This document shows, piece after piece, positions 21,750 through 24,528 of a DNA stretch of 24,528 nt. Numbering within the stretch: position 1 is the first letter of the stretch; every line of letters starts with the position of its first letter. This DNA is from Enterobacteriaceae bacterium UBA3516 (GTDB lineage Bacteria; Pseudomonadota; Gammaproteobacteria; Enterobacterales; Enterobacteriaceae). Under the pieces are notes generated by a model. That model saw only the letters and a program-made list of their open reading frames with translations. It did not search any database and was not told the origin of the DNA. The stretch lies in contig DFPL01000119.1 of NCBI GenBank assembly GCA_002377245.1, forward strand, positions 1 through 24,528, given 5' to 3'. Both the position numbers and the translations under genes were made by a program.

Positions 21750-22924
21750 CCACCGCCCGCATAGGCCCGGGCCAGTCGCCCGGTGCCACTGACCGCCACT
21801 GAAGCGACGTTCGCACCGACAAATACCGATTCACCCGGTAAGAGAGGCTGACAGTTTGCGCCACTTTGCACGGTGAGTTCACCTTCCAGGCAGAGCAGGA
21901 TTGCCACGCTGCCAGCCGGGAGGGATGCTTCGCTGTCATCCAGTGCATAAATTGAAAAAGCAAAATCGTCGACCGGCACCGGAAAGTGGCTGGCTGCCCC
22001 CGCCAGAACGGGCAAGGTCAGCAGCTGCGACGCCGGTTTTGCGCTAAACGCAACGTTTGCAACCAGCTCCGGGATATCGATGTATTTTTCGGTGAGCCCG
22101 GCGCGCAACACGTTGTCGGAATTAGCCATCACCTCCAGCGCGACGCCATTCAGGTAGGCATGAGGCGTTTCGGCAAACAGGAACATTGCCTGCCCTGGTG
22201 ACAGCTTCACCACGTTCAGCAACAGAGGTGAAAACAGGCCGCAGTCATCCGGGTAGAGCTGTGCAATTCGGCGGATCGTCTCCCAGGGTTCGCCCCGACG
22301 GGTTTCAAGCTCGCGTGTCAGTGCCGCCAGGGCATGCGCTTTTTCTTCGCCCTGCATCGCCAACAGCGCACTAAACAACAGCCGCAACGGCTCTTCATTC
22401 GGCTGAGCAACAAACTCAGCAATGGCCGGATGGGCATCAGCCAGAGGTTCCAGCAATTGAGCGATGTCGGTAAATTCGCGAAACCCGTTCATCGCTTCAA
22501 AGTCAGTAAGAGCGTAAACCAGCTCCGGCTTATGGTTTGCATCTTTGTAATTACGCGTCGGGTCGGTGAGCGAAATCCCCTGCGCATTCTCTTTCGCAAA
22601 TCCCGCCACGGCGGCCTGCTTGTTCGGATGCACCTGAACAGAGAGCGGCTGACCGGCGCAGAGCACTTTGAAGAGGAATGGCAGTTCTCCAAACCGCGCC
22701 GCCACCTCTTCACCCAGCAAGACCGTGTTGTCTTTCGCTATCAGGTCATGCAATGAGCACACCTGCCCGCCCGCTTGTTCAATAGCGGAACTGCTCTTCG
22801 GGTGAGCGCCCATCCACAGCTCGGCCATCGGCAACTGCTGCGGGTTGGGGGTGCCGTAAAGTGCAGTGAGCGCCGTTTTGCTGCCCCAGGCGTAATGCTG
22901 CACCGTATTGATCAGTTTGTGCAT
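21746..22924 (-). CDS. manA: Mannose-6-phosphate isomerase, class I
   Basis: The 392-residue protein aligns with E. coli ManA from the start (LINTVQHYAWGSKTALT) and has the zinc ligands Q97 and H99 (VQVHPNK), E134 (HKPELVYAL) and H255 (ETPHAYLNG). It interconverts mannose 6-phosphate and fructose 6-phosphate. It lies 11 bases after a ROK sugar kinase gene on the same strand, which suggests a mannose or fructose-related operon. It may therefore be a second manA dedicated to this pathway rather than the housekeeping gene, which in E. coli lies elsewhere. GGAGG precedes the ATG by 5 bases. Confidence 0.93.
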   Translation of the reverse strand: MHKLINTVQHYAWGSKTALTALYGTPNPQQLPMAELWMGAHPKSSSAIEQAGGQVCSLHDLIAKDNTVLLGEEVAARFGELPFLFKVLCAGQPLSVQVHPNKQAAVAGFAKENAQGISLTDPTRNYKDANHKPELVYALTDFEAMNGFREFTDIAQLLEPLADAHPAIAEFVAQPNEEPLRLLFSALLAMQGEEKAHALAALTRELETRRGEPWETIRRIAQLYPDDCGLFSPLLLNVVKLSPGQAMFLFAETPHAYLNGVALEVMANSDNVLRAGLTEKYIDIPELVANVAFSAKPASQLLTLPVLAGAASHFPVPVDDFAFSIYALDDSEASLPAGSVAILLCLEGELTVQSGANCQPLLPGESVFVGANVASVAVSGTGRLARAYAGGG

Positions 22925-22935
22925 GGTTCCCTCCG

Positions 22936-23850
22936 TTATTTCACATTCGCTCTTACCGCAAGCCAGGCCGCGCCGCGCATACCACTGCTGTCGCCGTGCT
23001 TAGCCTTCACCACCGGCGTGCGGAAGCTATCGGTAAAGACCAGCGGGGCAATCTCTTCGGCCAGACCTTCCAGCAGGATTGGCTCATTCGAAAGCCCGCC
23101 GCCAATCACAATCACGTGGGGGTCGATGACGTTGACCACCGTCGCCAGCAATCGCGCCAGTTGGTTACGAAAGCGGGCGACCTGTTCAGCAGCAAGGGGT
23201 TGGCCCTCTTTCGCCAGTCGCAGGATCTCAGGCGCGGTTCGCGTTTCTCCGCTGAGATGGACGTAGCGTTCGGCAATACCGGTGCCGGAAACAAAAGATT
23301 CGGTGCAGTTCTGTTTGCCGCAGTAACAGGTTACCGGGGGGCCATCCTGCTCCGGCTGGTAACCCGGCAGCGTGATATGCCCGCACTCCGCAGCATTACC
23401 CCATGCGCCGGAAAAAGACTGTTGTGCGATGGCGATCCCACCACCACACCCGGTGCCCAGCGTCACACCGAACACCACGTTGTGCCCCTCCCCTGCGCCA
23501 TCGCAGGCTTCCGACAACGCAAAACAGTTGGCGTCGTTTTCAATAATCACCGTGGTACCAAGGTGATTTTCGAGGTCAGATTTAAGATCCCGGCCATTGA
23601 GCACCAGGATATTGGAATTCTTGATTTTGCCATTAATGGGCGACACGCCACCCGGCAGGGCAATGCCGATAGCAAACGGCTCATGAAGCTCTTTTTTTAT
23701 GTCGCTAATAAAACCGCCCAGCCCGGAAATAAAAGCTTCGTAGCTCTCTTTCACCGTCTCCTGGCGATAACGACCGAATTCTTCTCCAGCGTCATTAATG
23801 ACAACAGCGGCCATTTTGGTTCCGCCAATATCCAGCCCGAGATATAACAT
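22936..23850 (-). CDS. ROK-family sugar kinase (Mak/NagK-like)
   Basis: The 304-residue protein has the ATP phosphate loop DIGGTK at 7-12, the catalytic aspartate D106 (ENDANCFALSEA), LGTGCGGG at 131-138 and the ROK zinc site H158, C175, C177, C182 (CYCGKQNCTESF). Length and spacing match E. coli Mak (manno-fructokinase) and NagK. The following manA favours a hexose such as mannose or fructose over N-acetylglucosamine. The start at 23850 (MLYLGLDIGG) has GGAGG upstream; an in-frame ATG at 23910 adds unlikely residues. Confidence 0.9.
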   Translation of the reverse strand: MLYLGLDIGGTKMAAVVINDAGEEFGRYRQETVKESYEAFISGLGGFISDIKKELHEPFAIGIALPGGVSPINGKIKNSNILVLNGRDLKSDLENHLGTTVIIENDANCFALSEACDGAGEGHNVVFGVTLGTGCGGGIAIAQQSFSGAWGNAAECGHITLPGYQPEQDGPPVTCYCGKQNCTESFVSGTGIAERYVHLSGETRTAPEILRLAKEGQPLAAEQVARFRNQLARLLATVVNVIDPHVIVIGGGLSNEPILLEGLAEEIAPLVFTDSFRTPVVKAKHGDSSGMRGAAWLAVRANVK

Positions 23851-23965
23851 AATGCCTCCCTGAAAATAAAAAAGAGCCTGCTCGTTATGGCCATGCGTGA
23901 ATAACAGCAAAGGGGGAGCCCTGCACTATTAATGCAGCAAGCAGACTCAACAACGACAGGTAATA

Positions 23966-24528
23966 TCAGAAGTGATATTTAAATCTTACGCGCGCACCAT
24001 AACGGTCTTTATCTTCATGCGATTCATCAATACTGATTCGTGACCAGTACGCACCGAGATAAACATCAAAATTATCCATATCCATCACATTACGAATACG
24101 ATAAGAGCTGTGAACGGTATGAATATTGTACTTGCCTAAAATAAAGTCACTGGCGTTCGTCACGTCAATGTTATTAACGTTGAAGGCTTTGACATCATTT
24201 TTGGCGTAGATATAGCCAAGTTCAAAATCATGCCAGAGGGCGTTGGCCCCGGCGCTAAAATCTTTCTCATCCGTCGCATCCATATAGGCGGTGCTCAGGT
24301 TCAGTACCACGCCGTCATCCGGGTTAGATTTTTGCCCGTTCCAGGTCAGGGTGGCACCGTAGCCATTACGCTTTGACTGATCGACAAACTTCCCGTCAGC
24401 ACGGGTGTAACCGTAGGCGTTATTCACCACGTTGCTTTCCATGGCAATTGCGGCGGTTACATCGTCCACGTTGAGGGCGATAACCGGACGCAGGTAGATA
24501 ACATTTTTCTTATTTTCCAGTGAATTAC
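23966..24528 (-). CDS. Outer-membrane porin of the KdgM/OmpG type, C-terminal part (cut by window edge)
   Basis: The frame is open to the right window edge and ends in RYGARVRFKYHF with the terminal phenylalanine typical of outer-membrane beta-barrels. Alternating hydrophobic and polar strands (GVVLNLSTAYMDA, FELGYIYAKNDV, YNIHTVHSSYRIR, FDVYLGAYWSRI) support a small oligosaccharide porin. It is the upstream neighbour of the ROK kinase and manA on the same strand (115-bp gap), so it probably lets their sugar in. The substrate is not known. Confidence 0.75.
   Translation of the reverse strand, partial: NSLENKKNVIYLRPVIALNVDDVTAAIAMESNVVNNAYGYTRADGKFVDQSKRNGYGATLTWNGQKSNPDDGVVLNLSTAYMDATDEKDFSAGANALWHDFELGYIYAKNDVKAFNVNNIDVTNASDFILGKYNIHTVHSSYRIRNVMDMDNFDVYLGAYWSRISIDESHEDKDRYGARVRFKYHF

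Noticed and set aside
22996..23847. Plus-strand frame of 283 codons
   Set aside because: It is antisense to the ROK kinase, whose motifs are complete.
1..24528. CRISPR arrays, tRNA or rRNA genes, intact insertion sequences
   Set aside because: No regularly spaced repeats, no cloverleaf-like sequences and no transposase frames were recognised by eye. A dedicated tRNA or repeat search was not possible.

Overview
The window reads as a chromosomal segment of an Enterobacter-like member of the Enterobacteriaceae. The core proteins (FbaB, ThiD, ThiM, ManA, TatA-like) resemble the E. coli versions closely, and fbaB and thiDM lie in the same neighbourhood and orientation as in E. coli. Two accessory blocks break up this backbone. 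No rRNA, tRNA, CRISPR array or intact insertion sequence was seen.

Layout. 1-845: 3'-incomplete fbaB with an in-frame amber codon. 1041-1983: vapBC toxin-antitoxin operon with its operator and a decayed third gene. 2352-9768: a GC-rich cluster of two MBL-fold hydrolases (one Tat-exported), two MFS transporters, an intact and a truncated isochorismatase-type hydrolase, a TatA paralogue and one GlxA/AraC-type regulator. 9871-12154: a small membrane protein, an AT-rich DUF6602-like gene and poorly identifiable sequence. 12307-14033: an orphan fimbrial chaperone and adhesin. 14256-14783: a GNAT acetyltransferase. 15049-16758: thiD and thiM under a TPP riboswitch. 16688-20935: a decayed mobile element bounded by a 63-bp direct repeat that is part of the TPP riboswitch. 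20947-21749: two 5'-truncated divergent genes. 21746-24528: manA, a ROK sugar kinase and a porin cut by the window edge.

Main result 1. The 2.3-9.8 kb cluster appears to be one regulon. Five copies of a roughly 26-bp asymmetric motif (TGACCCGATT, one free base, CATCG, then AATATTGACC) sit upstream of five genes or operons. Every copy points toward the gene it precedes. In three of them a -10 box starts exactly 34 bases past the motif and the tetramer TCAC lies 17 bp before that -10. Two copies form a 150-bp inverted repeat in the divergent promoter between the exported hydrolase and the second transporter. The natural candidate regulator is the GlxA/AraC-type protein encoded in the cluster. 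The exported hydrolase carries a twin-arginine signal and is followed by its own TatA paralogue, so the cluster seems to supply part of its own export machinery. The substrate is unknown.

Main result 2. A 4.2-kb integrase-bearing element has used the thiMD TPP riboswitch as its attachment site. The thiM-proximal copy still has an intact aptamer, while the distal copy is degraded. The element has terminal inverted repeats just inside the att copies, a decayed integrase at the right end, remnants of a second recombinase, and an intact DUF262/HNH nuclease gene that may be an anti-phage cargo.
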